This document shows positions 32,107-41,640 of a DNA stretch of 64,000 nucleotides, one piece after another. Location of the stretch: positions 52,655,213 to 52,719,212 of the forward strand of contig OY759215.1 in assembly GCA_963662175.1 (NCBI GenBank). The letters are read 5' to 3'. The translations under genes were made by a program, and so were the position numbers. Origin of the DNA: Aradus depressus (taxonomy: Eukaryota > Arthropoda > Insecta > Hemiptera > Aradidae). Within the stretch, counting starts at the first letter, position 1. Each line of letters starts with the position of its first letter. The notes beneath the pieces are model-generated. The model saw only the letters and a program-made list of their open reading frames with translations, searched no databases and had not been told where the DNA came from.

Positions 32107-33475
32107 TACCCATGTAAAGTGTCTTCTTTTTTTCAAAAGTATGGTGATGTGAAAATTGGTGAACAGTGACTGTTAGTGTGAAGTGACAGTGGAAAGGGCC
32201 GAATTAATTGAAGATGGTCTTTCGTTTTCTTTATTGTATGAAGAATGTTGATTTGTAAAGGTTGATTGCATGTTGAATTCATGTGAGTAACTTGTTTATA
32301 TTATTCCAAAATGGCCGCTCATAATGTTTTTCAATAAATTAGTCTTATCTATGTAAATTTGTTTTAATTTCTTTTTTTTTATTTCCCTCATCCACAAATT
32401 TAAAATTTCAAAACTTATAGTTTCTACGAATCAACGCATTTTTGGAATGAACCAATTTCGGGACACATAAAGTATTCTAGTTGCATTTTATTCAAATCGG
32501 GAGATATATTTTTATATTAATAAATTGGTACGATTAAAGATAGTTTAAATTTTTCACATGGTTTGTTTCATCTATATTTGTTTTAGAGCTTCACTCAAAG
32601 TGTAATTGATAAATTTTCTCTTTATATCAATAATGATTTATTTTAATTTTTTTTTTACGTAAATTCTTTTAGTCAATTTTGTTTAGTAAATATCTTAAAG
32701 TAAATTCATTTGGGTAGAATATTTTTTTAAAAATTAACTTCAAGTAATTTCATTTTATTTTAATATTTAAATTCAAATTATTCAATAATAACACTTTTAT
32801 TTACTACAATTTTATTTTTATATTAGCAATAATCATTTTATTACAGTACAGAATGGAACGAAAAAATCATATTTAAGTTCCTTGTAAACTTGGATAAATA
32901 TTTCCTTTTCTAATTAAGTTTTGGTAACTGGTTGGCTTTTGTCTAAATTTCGTGAGTATTGGAAGTCAATGTTTATTTTCCCCTGAGGATAAGTGAGAAG
33001 TTTCCTTCTCCTCTTCTAGAAGAGGAAAACAACAGAAATTTGACACAGAAAGCATCAATATTTGTTCATTGAGTATCCGCTGGAATTTGTTGATATTTAG
33101 AAATGAAAAGTAAACTAAAATATGAAATATTGTCGCGGTCAAGGACGAAGGCCGGAAGAACATGATAACAGTTACATAATTATTTTTAAAATTAGTTCAT
33201 TTGATAAGTGGAGGGTCAAGTGAGCCAGGGGAGATAATGGAACCTATCATTCTTTAGGTTGCCACCTCATTTTTATGCCTTCTTGATAGCTGTGTTCTAT
33301 TAATACAGCCTGCACTCTCGCTCGCCAACCCTAGTGCACCCTGGAAATTGTATTAATGTTAATTCAGAAACTTCTCAATTTTAGGGTTAGACGAGGATAG
33401 CAATCTGTGAACAGGTTAGGAGTACTTCATTCAAAAAATTAACAACAACGAAATAAATAAAAGACGTTGCCTTCT
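32107..33475. other. No gene seen
   Basis: AT-rich; no coding frame with support. Confidence 0.35.
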
Positions 33476-33479
33476 CATT

Positions 33480-33700
33480 GTTATATCTCAACGCAATAGC
33501 GTCATCATCAGTGTGGGTCCCATCCGTACAGTGTGAAGACTAATGAAACACTGAACTTCTTCACACTGTATGAGTGGATTGTGCCACTCATGATGTCGCA
33601 ATTGCGATGAAACCCTTTCTGGTTGAAAATAAAACAGTGGAAGACAGCGTCTTTCATTTCTTACGAAAATATCGTCCCACAACATCTTTACTATAACATA
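33480..33700. mobile_element. Penelope-like element ends with hammerhead-like cores
   Basis: On the minus strand, CTGATGA (33511-33505) is followed by a GACGC/GCGTT stem and GAGA in place of GAAA. On the plus strand, a CTCATGATG block is followed by the stem TCGC/GCGA and GAAA, then CCCTTTCTGGTT. The plus part is repeated inverted at 34840-34987. It is related in sequence to 44640-44757. Confidence 0.5.
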
Positions 33701-33747
33701 TGAGCAATAATGAATTTCACTTCATCTATTATTATAATAATTAATTC

Positions 33748-34022
33748 GAGGGTGCCGGTGGCTCAGAAATAGAGTGCCTGTCTACTGAACTCAAGAAAGC
33801 GGATTTTATACTTAGCCGAGGCCTTTAGGTTTTAATGAGGGAGGTGAAAAACCCTTGAGAATGCCGTCCTTCGGATGGGACGTTGACCGATGGTCCCAAG
33901 CCTGTACAATGTCACTCGTCAAATTTAGAGTAGGCAGAATTATGACTTCAATAGTAGAATCGGGCTCATGTTCACCTGAGCGTCGGAAGAGCGCTATACT
34001 ATACGACATCGTAGTTAAGGCA
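33748..34022 (+). repeat. tRNA-derived SINE in left arm
   Basis: Head GTGCCGGTGGCTCAGAAATA, then CCTTCGGATGGGACGTTGAC, ending near GACATCGTAGTTAAGGCA. The B box is damaged. Confidence 0.8.
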
Positions 34023-34156
34023 CAGATTTCCGGTTTTTTGGTAGGACTTATAGTTCTTACGTTAATAAAGCATACGATTAAAAAACTGAGTTTCGAGATG
34101 TTATTTAAAAACGGTTTTCGGTATGTTTGTCGTAAACCGGAGCGGCTTTCGAAAAA

Positions 34157-35409
34157 TCTTATCATATATATAAAGCTGAAAATGTCTGTGCGTTGTACCG
34201 CTATAACTCACGAACGGCTTGATGGATTTGATTAATTTTTTTTTTTTATTTGTTCGTCATCCCACAGACGATGACGAACAAATAAAAAAAAAAAATTAAT
34301 CAAATCCATCAAGCCGTTCGTGAGTTATAGCGGTACAACGCACAGACATTTTCAGCTTTATATATATGATAAGATTTTTCGAAAGCCGCTCCGGTTTACG
34401 ACAAACATACCGAAAACCGTTTTTAAATAACATCTCGAAACTCAGTTTTTTAATCGTATGCTTTATTAACGTAAGAACTATAAGTCCTACCAAAAAACCG
34501 GAAATCTGTGCCTTAACTACGATGTCGTATAGTATAGCGCTCTTCCGACGCTCAGGTGAACATGAGCCCGATTCTACTATTGAAGTCATAATTCTGCCTA
34601 CTCTAAATTTGACGAGTGACATTGTACAGGCTTGGGACCATCGGTCAACGTCCCATCCGAAGGACGGCATTCTCAAGGGTTTTTCACCTCCCTCATTAAA
34701 ACCTAAAGGCCTCGGCTAAGTATAAAATCCGCTTTCTTGAGTTCAGTAGACAGGCACTCTATTTCTGAGCCACCGGCACCCTCGAATTAATTATTATAAT
34801 AATAGATGAAGTGAAATTCATTATTGCTCATATGTTATAGTAAAGATGTTGTGGGACGATATTTTCGTAAGAAATGAAAGACGCTGTCTTCCACTGTTTT
34901 ATTTTCAACCAGAAAGGGTTTCATCGCAATTGCGACATCATGAGTGGCACAATCCACTCATACAGTGTGAAGAAGTTCAGTGTTTCAGTGTGTAGATTAT
35001 AGGCGTATTAATACCTCAATATCTGGTCCATCCCAGCATCCACCCACGCAATCTTTGTAACTCAAAAACCACTGCAATGATTAATGAGGCATCTTTTTGA
35101 ATAGATAAGTTTTATCTACCGGAAGGTTAAGGTCTATTTTTTAATCAACCCCTGGTCCATCCCAGCATCCACTCACGCAATCTTTGTAACTCGAAAACCA
35201 TTGCAACGATTAATGAGAAATCTTTTTGAATAAATTAGTTTTAGCTCCAAAGCTAGCGTTACTACAGTTGAAGGACTATAAGCCTTATTCCGTATGAATA
35301 ATTGAAAATTAAAACATCATGAATGTACTGTCGAGGAACTGAATAGCCTTATAGGAGATATTGGGAGAAAAGTCAAAGTTCCCCGGGCAACGCCGGGTAT
35401 TACAGCTAG
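34157..35409 (+). mobile_element. Helitron, interrupted by an inverted duplication of its own 5' end
   Basis: The 5' end is A|TCTTATCATATATATAAAGC, and the 3' end has a GC hairpin (CCCGGGCAACGCCGGG) followed 8 nt later by CTAG|T. A TC start, a hairpin plus CTRR end, and A/T flanks are the three Helitron landmarks. Inside lies a 95-bp direct repeat (35024 onward and 35153 onward, CTGGTCCATCCCAGCATCCA). No Rep/helicase frame remains, so it is non-autonomous. Confidence 0.7.
34509..34783 (-). repeat. tRNA-derived SINE in right arm
   Basis: Mirror copy of 33748-34022 within the inverted duplication. Confidence 0.85.
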
Positions 35410-35643
35410 TTTCATATAAAATGTCTGTATTAGTGTTCTCTACAAGTTTTATTTGAAGAGATTTTTAATTAGGTCATTATTATAAGCGGTTTCTCGTAAA
35501 ATGTACTTAGGTTCCGAAACAAAATTGTCTCAATTTTTGTTTATTTTCGGCAAATATCTAAGTTAGTATTTGTTTAAAACTCGATCTCGGTTATTTGTGC
35601 AATTACTGGCGATTAATTGGCATTTAATGGGGTAACTGCAATA

Positions 35644-36645
35644 TACCGGGTGATTCATTTAACCTGAAAAACAAACATAATTCGAAAAATAAGCTTTATC
35701 GAAAAAAATTGTTCAAACAAAAGTTGCAGGGTTTAAAGGGGGACATATAATGGTAATACGAAATTTAACCTCGAGTGGCGTTTTCAGGGCCAAATCAAGG
35801 GCAACTTCAATTTTTTCAATGGGAACCCTTAGTTTTAATTGCATACTTGTATTCTACGTGAAAAAAATACGTATCTTTTGTAGGGAAAGTTTTGTTTGAA
35901 AATGTCAATTTTTTATGGTTTTGAGAATTTAAAAACACAAATTTGATGCACAAAGAAATAAACATAGATTAAATTAAAATGAATGTTATTGTAACAAAGA
36001 ATCAATATTTTACACAAAATTTTGAAAACAAATTTTAATTGAATAATTTCACACCACTTATCAACAATTAATTGTCATCTTAATAAATGTTCAAAATGAT
36101 GTCCCTGAACTTCAATACATTTTTCAACACGTGTAATGAAACATTGCACCGTCCTTAATAAAGTTTTTCTGTCAATTTCTCGACATGCATTTCTGATTCT
36201 CTCTTTCATATTTTCAGTTGTAGTTGGCACATTTTTGTATTCTTGTTCTTTTAAATATCCCCATAGAAAAACATCTGGCGAAGTTAAGTCCGGTGACCTA
36301 GCTGGCCAGTTTACTGGACCACCTCGACCAATCCATCGGTTAGGATAGTCTCGTTTCTTATATTCTCAAAACCATAAAAAATTGACATTTTCAGACGAAA
36401 CTTTTCCTACAAAAGATACGTATTTTTTCACGTAGAACACAGGTATGCAATTAAAACTATGGGGTCCCATTGAAAAAATCAAAGTTGCCGTTGATTTGAC
36501 CATGAAAACGCCATTCGAGGTTGAATTTCGTATTACCAATATATGCCCCCCTTTAAACCCTGCAACTTTTATTTGAATAATTTTTTTCGATAAAGCTTAT
36601 TTTTCGATGTATTCTTGTTTTTCAGGTTAAATGAATCCCCCGGTA
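35644..36645 (-). mobile_element. Tc1/mariner-superfamily element with about 285-bp TIRs
   Basis: TIRs 35644-35928 and 36362-36645 are inverted copies (TACCGGGTGATTCATTTAAC at the left tip), flanked by TA on both sides. The core keeps only the 3' end of a transposase. The total is 1002 bp, so it is an internally deleted, non-autonomous copy. Confidence 0.85.
36075..36355 (-). pseudogene. Mariner-like transposase C-terminal fragment
   Basis: About 92 codons stay open to TGA at 36075. NWPARSPDLTSPDVFLWGYL contains the SPDL...D..LWGYLK block, where the second catalytic Asp lies in DD(34-37)D/E transposases. It is followed by the helix region ending VEKCIEVQGHHFEHLLR. The N-terminal DNA-binding part and the first Asp region are missing, so it cannot be active. 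Confidence 0.8.
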
Positions 36646-36654
36646 TATGACCAA

Positions 36655-36805
36655 GAATAGTCCTTCGGATGGGACATCGAGCCTATGAGGCCCTCACTAA
36701 TCCCACAGTTGAGTCGGGCTTATATTCACCGGGGCTACGAAGGAACTCTTTGTAGTAGGCGTCGTGACCTTGATTTAAAGCTTGCACATAACTCACAAAA
36801 ATGAA
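36655..36805 (+). repeat. tRNA-derived SINE, 3' half
   Basis: TCCTTCGGATGGGACATCGA, GTTGAGTCGGGCTTATATTC, TTAAAGCTTGCACATAACTC. It abuts the mariner-like element. Confidence 0.7.
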
Positions 36806-36901
36806 CTAACATGACGCCAGAGAACCTGAAGGGGGTCAGAGGAGGATCTAGATGTTACCAACTAATAGTACGTAAAGTTGTAAATTATTGAATACTCATA
36901 C

Positions 36902-36922
36902 CTGCTTTTTCCTCGACTCCAT
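36902..36922 (-). CDS. Candidate first coding exon of FAAH2 (MESRKKQ)
   Basis: An ATG in good context (GTAACATGG) opens seven codons ending CAG|gtatga, a strong donor in the same phase as the acceptor before 26291. About 130 nt upstream on the minus strand is TATATAAAC (37057-37049). Splicing would add MESRKKQ in front of the anchor. No protein homology supports so short an exon; a purely 5' UTR exon elsewhere is equally possible. Confidence 0.3.
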
Positions 36923-37048
36923 GTTACCACTTAAGATCACTTACTTTCTCAAACCGAACTCTCGATATAACTATGACGAGAAACAGTACCGCACTCCTAC
37001 AGGAAGCTGACAATACTGTACCTAGAGTAGTACTAATTCTACAATTAG

Positions 37049-37057
37049 TTTATATAA
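37049..37057 (-). promoter_or_regulatory. TATA-like motif upstream of the candidate exon
   Basis: TATATAAAC on the minus strand, with a GTCAGCTTCC initiator-like site about 46 nt downstream. The spacing is longer than ideal. Confidence 0.25.
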
Positions 37058-37181
37058 TTGTGTACAGTGATTAGGTTAATCTGCAAAACCAGTCTTATAG
37101 CCTTGACTCACTCCAGAAGAGGAAGTATGCAACAAAAGATATACTCGCAAAAAAAAAGGCCTTGGAGAATCATTTGCAATG

Positions 37182-37330
37182 TAATTCCACAGCACGAATT
37201 AATCAATTAAGTTTTCACTCTCCCTCCAAAATCAATCGCACGTTTGGGATAAAAATCTATAGTCAACTAACATTAGGGGCTTCCGAATCCTCATACTAAA
37301 TCAGTGTCAATACATTTATTACATTGACAG
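37182..37330 (-). repeat. Three-module repeat, tail and module 3 fragment
   Basis: AGCACGAATTAATCAATTAA, then TCGCACGTTTGGGATAAAAA, then AATACATTTATTACATTGAC. Confidence 0.65.
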
Positions 37331-37369
37331 ACGTTAAAATATTTATTTTTTATTTTTTGTCTTTTATTT

Positions 37370-37765
37370 AGAAAGATGCAGCTGTTGCTAGGGTGCAACA
37401 ACCAGCATCTATGTTGGTAGGTATGGATATGTTGGCGTGAATGGCATGTGAGAGGAAGGCCACCCAGTGGTAGGTCCTCGGGACGAAAATTTATATTAAT
37501 TATTAGGACAAGGAAAAAAAATAGATAAATAAAAAAATAAAAAGGAATTGAGAGACAATTTTGATGGATGGGTAAGAGAGATGATAAAAGTAAAGGAAAA
37601 TAAGGTAAAAAATAAAAAATATTAAGAACGAATAGGATTTAAGGTGGCAGTAAGTCGCGGTTCCATCTTCTCTTTAACCTTCGTGTAGGGTTTTGTGGTA
37701 AGTGTTGTGAAGATAAAGTACGTATTTCCGGCTTTATATGTGTGTAAAGTTTTCTAAAAAAACAT
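37370..37765 (-). repeat. Jockey-like LINE 3' tail, second copy
   Basis: It parallels 17540-17910 block for block: GAGAGGAAGGCCACCCAGTG, then TAGGTCCTCGGGACGAAAAT, then TTTTGATGGATGGGTA, then AAGTCGCGGTTCCATCTTCT. The coding part is not present. Confidence 0.65.
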
Positions 37766-38019
37766 ATGTAAATATTTCAAATTTTTTTTAAACTTAATTT
37801 GTATCAAATTTAAAAATGTTCAAACTTTTAATTGCATTTTAAATATTATATTAAAATACACTCTTAAATATCCGGGGCACCGGCTTATCCGTAGATTGTT
37901 GTAGAACTTTAATTTTTTATCGTTTCCTCCCCTATTTTTAATTCTGGATTCAATTGGGGTAAAACTAATGACAAACAAGTTGTCAGTCTACATCCCCAGC
38001 AGGAATTCGTCAAACAATT

Positions 38020-38235
38020 ACTGTTCCTTTATCACGCCACGATTTCTATCGTAAATGTGCGCGGAATTATAGAAAACGCAAATCAGAAGAACGCTCGCAT
38101 CAAAAGGAATATAAAAAATCTAAAAAGTCTAGTGCCGAGCAAATGCAAGAGCTATGGCAGCATCGAAAAGAAAATGAAAAATGATTTTTTACACGAAAAA
38201 TGTACGGCGTTGACCTTGACTACGCCTTAATGTTT
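38020..38235 (+). pseudogene. Unidentified transposon-like coding remnant
   Basis: A frame reads RHDFYRKCARNYRKRKSEER, then KKSKKSSAEQMQELWQHRKE, and stops at about 38183. A very similar stretch occurs at 61165-61345, and both are followed by the same minus-strand head of the three-module repeat. The Lys/Arg-rich, Gln-rich composition resembles N-terminal parts of some transposon proteins; no family is assigned. Confidence 0.45.
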
Positions 38236-38256
38236 TTGTTTATTTCATTAATTGAA

Positions 38257-38640
38257 TCAGGGGGTCGGAAAAAATGAAATTCCGTTGAAAACTGCGCATG
38301 GAATTTTTGACCAATTAAATAACTTCCCCTATTATTTCGTATAGCTAGTGAAAAAAAATAAATGCTATCTGAGAATCTAAGAACACGATAACTCTCGAGA
38401 GAATGGATGTATCTACACGAAATTTCTTATGTGTGCCCAGAACTTCATTAGCACGATTATATTTTCAGCCAAATCGGCCTAAGGGAAGGTGGGAATTATA
38501 AGGGGAGGGGCTTAACTCACAAAGCCCAATAACTGCCGATGTAATGAATGTATCGATACCTTTATTATGAGGATGCAAAAGCCCTTATGTAAATCAACTA
38601 TTGATTCTTTGTCCAAACGGTCGAGTGTCATCTGTCAATG
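38257..38640 (+). repeat. Three-module repeat with inverted head
   Basis: 38257-38345 is the head in minus orientation (GGGGGTCGGAAAAAATGAAA, CATGGAATTTTTGACCAATT). It is followed at once by a plus-strand module 1 (GAACACGATAACTCTCGAGA) and module 3, ending without a tail. Confidence 0.7.
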
Positions 38641-39035
38641 TTTGTATATGTGTATACACTATGTCGAATGTGTTTAAACTGCGGTCACCAGTAAACTGGA
38701 GTTTAGTTAAGTCTCTTCAAATATACGTATATACTTTCTATTAAATAAAATGCTCAGACTTTGAATTTAAACATACCTTTAATTATACCAGTCAATATTT
38801 TCCGTTCCAGTGATGAGTACACATCTAAAGAGAGGTAGTAAGAAATGGAGAATCTGGCCACCTTTCTCTGTAATCTCAGTGTACACAGACTGAGCTCTCT
38901 ATAATTCCTACTTCTAATGTCTCTCATAACAGTTCTCCCCGTTTTTTTTTCTTTGTCTTGAGAGGGTGGATTACCCCATCCTCCCTTACCGCCGATTCGC
39001 CACTGTTCTCCTATCCCATTTAACGCAAGCTGAGG

Positions 39036-39963
39036 CAGTGGCGGATCCAGAAAACCTCTCAGGGGGGGCGAGTTTTTTTTTTTAAGTTACTGAAACTTAT
39101 GATTAAGGTGAATTAAATAAGAATTAGCGGATGATTACTATAAAAACAACAAAAACGGCAGATAAGTTACTTTTATTCGTGGTTATATTTACATTCGTCA
39201 TAATTACGGTTATAATTACGTTATTTTTTATATATTTTATAATTTATATAATTACATAATGAAATTTAAGCGATTACTTTTCGACGATGAAAATCGAGTC
39301 AAAACTTTCGCCGGATCCACCTTCTTATCCTGATGCAAATGCAAAAGGACAAGACCCAAAAGTCTTACCTCAGACATTCGGTTTCTTAGCTGTTTGATCC
39401 TGCGTAAAGCAGAGAAACTCCGTTCCGCGGAAGCTACACTTATCGGTAAACTAAGCAATCTCTGTAGCATAATTTTAATATTCGGATAAATTTCTTCGTC
39501 GCATTTGTTGTACACATCTAATGTTGCGGCAGGTAAGGTTTTTCTCGACCCTGATAAAGTTTTATCTCAGATGCAATTGACGTTTTGAATACGAATTTCC
39601 CGATTTGCAAAAAAAATGTAGAGTATTTATCCCATACTTTATTTATCGATACGTTCAATTCATTATCCGAATTTTTTGCTTAACTATAGCGACTGTAGCT
39701 GTATACTCATCCACCCACAATTAACTTCATGCCACGTGAGTGGCAAAACTTTATCAAATTTCGTAAAAAATCCGACACCCATGTCACCCCGCGTGGCGCC
39801 AAAACTTAATTTTATTTAAATATCAATTTTTTTATACGATAAAACGAAATATTAAATTTTTATTTATTCATCTGTAATTTGACAAGAAATGATATCTTAA
39901 AATTAAAAAAAACAAAATCTCTCGGGGGGAGGGGGCGATGGAGCGACCTTGGATCCGCCACTG
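39036..39963 (-). mobile_element. hAT element, 928 bp, non-autonomous
   Basis: The ends CAGTGGCGGATCCA and TGGATCCGCCACTG are inverted copies. Eight-base flanks AGCTGAGG and GGCTGAGG match at 7 of 8 positions, the target length of hAT elements. The interior carries the tail of a transposase and G-rich subterminal runs on both sides. Confidence 0.85.
39252..39515 (-). pseudogene. hAT transposase C-terminal dimerisation domain
   Basis: Eighty-seven codons include the hAT-C hallmark: YPNIKIMLQRLLSLPISVAS, AERSFSALRRIKQLRNRMSE and RLLGLVLLHLHQD. In hAT transposases this C-terminal block mediates multimerisation and holds the last catalytic Glu nearby. The BED finger and RNase H core are absent from the 928-bp element, so no active enzyme is made here. 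The frame itself is intact. Confidence 0.85.
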
Positions 39964-40051
39964 GGCTGAGGTCCTATCTAAAGTTGGGAAAGTTCGCGTA
40001 CTGGTCTTCCTCTTTATCATCATTACATCTGTTGTATTGTTTTTTTCTTGT

Positions 40052-40196
40052 GACATCGCCTACTACAAGTGAGCTCTTTCGTGAGTCCAACTACTCTAAA
40101 TTCTTTCTACCCAGTTTAGAGGACTTTAACGAATATCTAACATCGCATAGGCTCGGTACTAACGCTTAATGGCTCATCCAAAGGACTTTTTTTGGT
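40052..40196 (-). repeat. tRNA-derived SINE, middle part
   Basis: GACATCGCCTACTACAAGTG, AGCTCTTTCGTGAGTCCAAC, GGCTCGGTACTAACGCTTAA. Strongly diverged. Confidence 0.6.
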
Positions 40197-40629
40197 CTTG
40201 GAGGGTAATTACCCCAATAGGCCGAAATCAGCCGAAAAGAAGGGCGGGGTCAGAAGAGGAGTGCTTGACACAAAACCCTAATAACAGCCGAAAAAAAGAA
40301 ATATATATATATATATCTTACCAACAACTTGGGTTCATATTTTTGCAAGTATCCGATCATCAACATTTCGACAGTATATATAATAGAAGTGCACTCACAA
40401 AAATACTAATACAAGTGATAAAGACGAGTTGAAGGAAGGTGCGTGGACATTGGAGATGGAGAGGATCTACTGCGGAGAGTCCGTCCGGGCCAGTATATAT
40501 AGAGAAGAGGAAGCCATTGAGGACAGTCATAGGATTAGATAGAGTACGGACACGTGGTAGGTCACATTCTCTTAGTATAGAAACGGACGGGTTTCATCAC
40601 TCACAATCAGACAAACGAGAATCACCAGT

Positions 40630-40830
40630 AATCTACTTCCCCAGCAAGAATTATCACTTAAGTTTCCGCTCTTTGGCAATCAATAATTGACTTGCATCGG
40701 GACTTCTGAATACTCATATTTAATTTTCTATCTACATATTCATTACATCGTCAGTTGTTAGATTTTTTTAGTTTAGACTCTCTTTGATCACCCCTTTTCC
40801 TTCGTCTGATTCAGATGAATAATAATAGGT
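40630..40830 (-). repeat. Three-module repeat, tail and module 3
   Basis: CTTCCCCAGCAAGAATTATC, then GGGACTTCTGAATACTCATA, then TTCATTACATCGTCAGTTGT. It opens a dense cluster of copies. Confidence 0.7.
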
Positions 40831-40835
40831 GTCGT

Positions 40836-41345
40836 CTTAAATGGTTAGAAATTCATGTGGAATTTTCAATGGGATTTCATGTTTTCCGATCTTGTGATGC
40901 AAAAAATGAAATTGTGTATATGTTTTGTGAACACGATAACTCATACTTAGCACAAAAACTGTAATATCTGCCATTGTAATGAATGTATTGACACGACATT
41001 TCATATGTATATTCAACAACTTATAAGGGCGATCCCAATCAATTTTCAGCGGATACAGCCGAAGGGGAGGAGGGATTAGAGTGTGGAACTCAGATAAAAA
41101 AATCCCAATAACTGCTGATGTAATGAATGTATCGACATCAACATTTTTTTTAAAACTTACCTCATAAGGATGGCATCTATCAATTTTCCACAAGGGGGCT
41201 CGACTTTTGAGTGCTGATGTAATGAGTGTATCGACACACAGTTTAGTATGAAGATTCAGAAGCCACAATATAAATCAGGTATTGGGTTTTAGCCCAAACG
41301 GTCGAATTCGTACTGGGAAAGCCGGTGATTCACCGCCAACATTTT
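40836..41345 (+). repeat. Three-module repeat, three modules, minus frame open
   Basis: Head AGAAATTCATGTGGAATTTT; modules start near 40925, 40965, 41105 and 41208; the tail is TCGTACTGGGAAAGCCGGTG. The minus strand keeps one frame open for 143 codons (41268-40837). Confidence 0.8.
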
Positions 41346-41399
41346 CATTTTCTACGAGAAGAGTGGCTGTTTTGAAAAACTCTAGCAATATACTATATA

Positions 41400-41640
41400 T
41401 TGACGTATCCATACGTCATATGTAGATCAACACTTTATATGTAGATCGGTCAACTAATTCGGTCGAAGGGAGGGGAGAGGGGGGGGGGGGAGGGGGATGA
41501 GGACCTCAACCCAAAACTTTAATAACTTTCTTAGCAATGAAGTGTGTAAGTCAACTATTGATTTTTAGCCAAAATGTAGAAAGATTTTAGAGGGAGAGTG
41601 AATACTTCGGGGACGTACTTTGCCGGTGATTCACAGCTAA
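41400..41640 (+). repeat. Three-module repeat, 3' part
   Basis: TAATTCGGTCGAAGGGAGGG, a long G-run (41470-41500), AAGTCAACTATTGATTTTTA, TTTGCCGGTGATTCACAGCT. Confidence 0.7.

Larger units (their letters stand above)
33544..34987. repeat. Inverted duplication with 717-bp arms and 10-bp centre
   Basis: 33544-34260 is repeated in reverse complement at 34271-34987 around CCCACAGACG. Every stretch I compared was identical, including 126 codons of arbitrary frame. The arms contain a Penelope-like end, a SINE and the first 104 bp of a Helitron. Confidence 0.95.

Noticed and set aside
33855..34676. Two identical 126-residue proteins on opposite strands
   Set aside because: They exist only because the region is an inverted duplication. 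The frame crosses a SINE and a Helitron end and has no coding logic.
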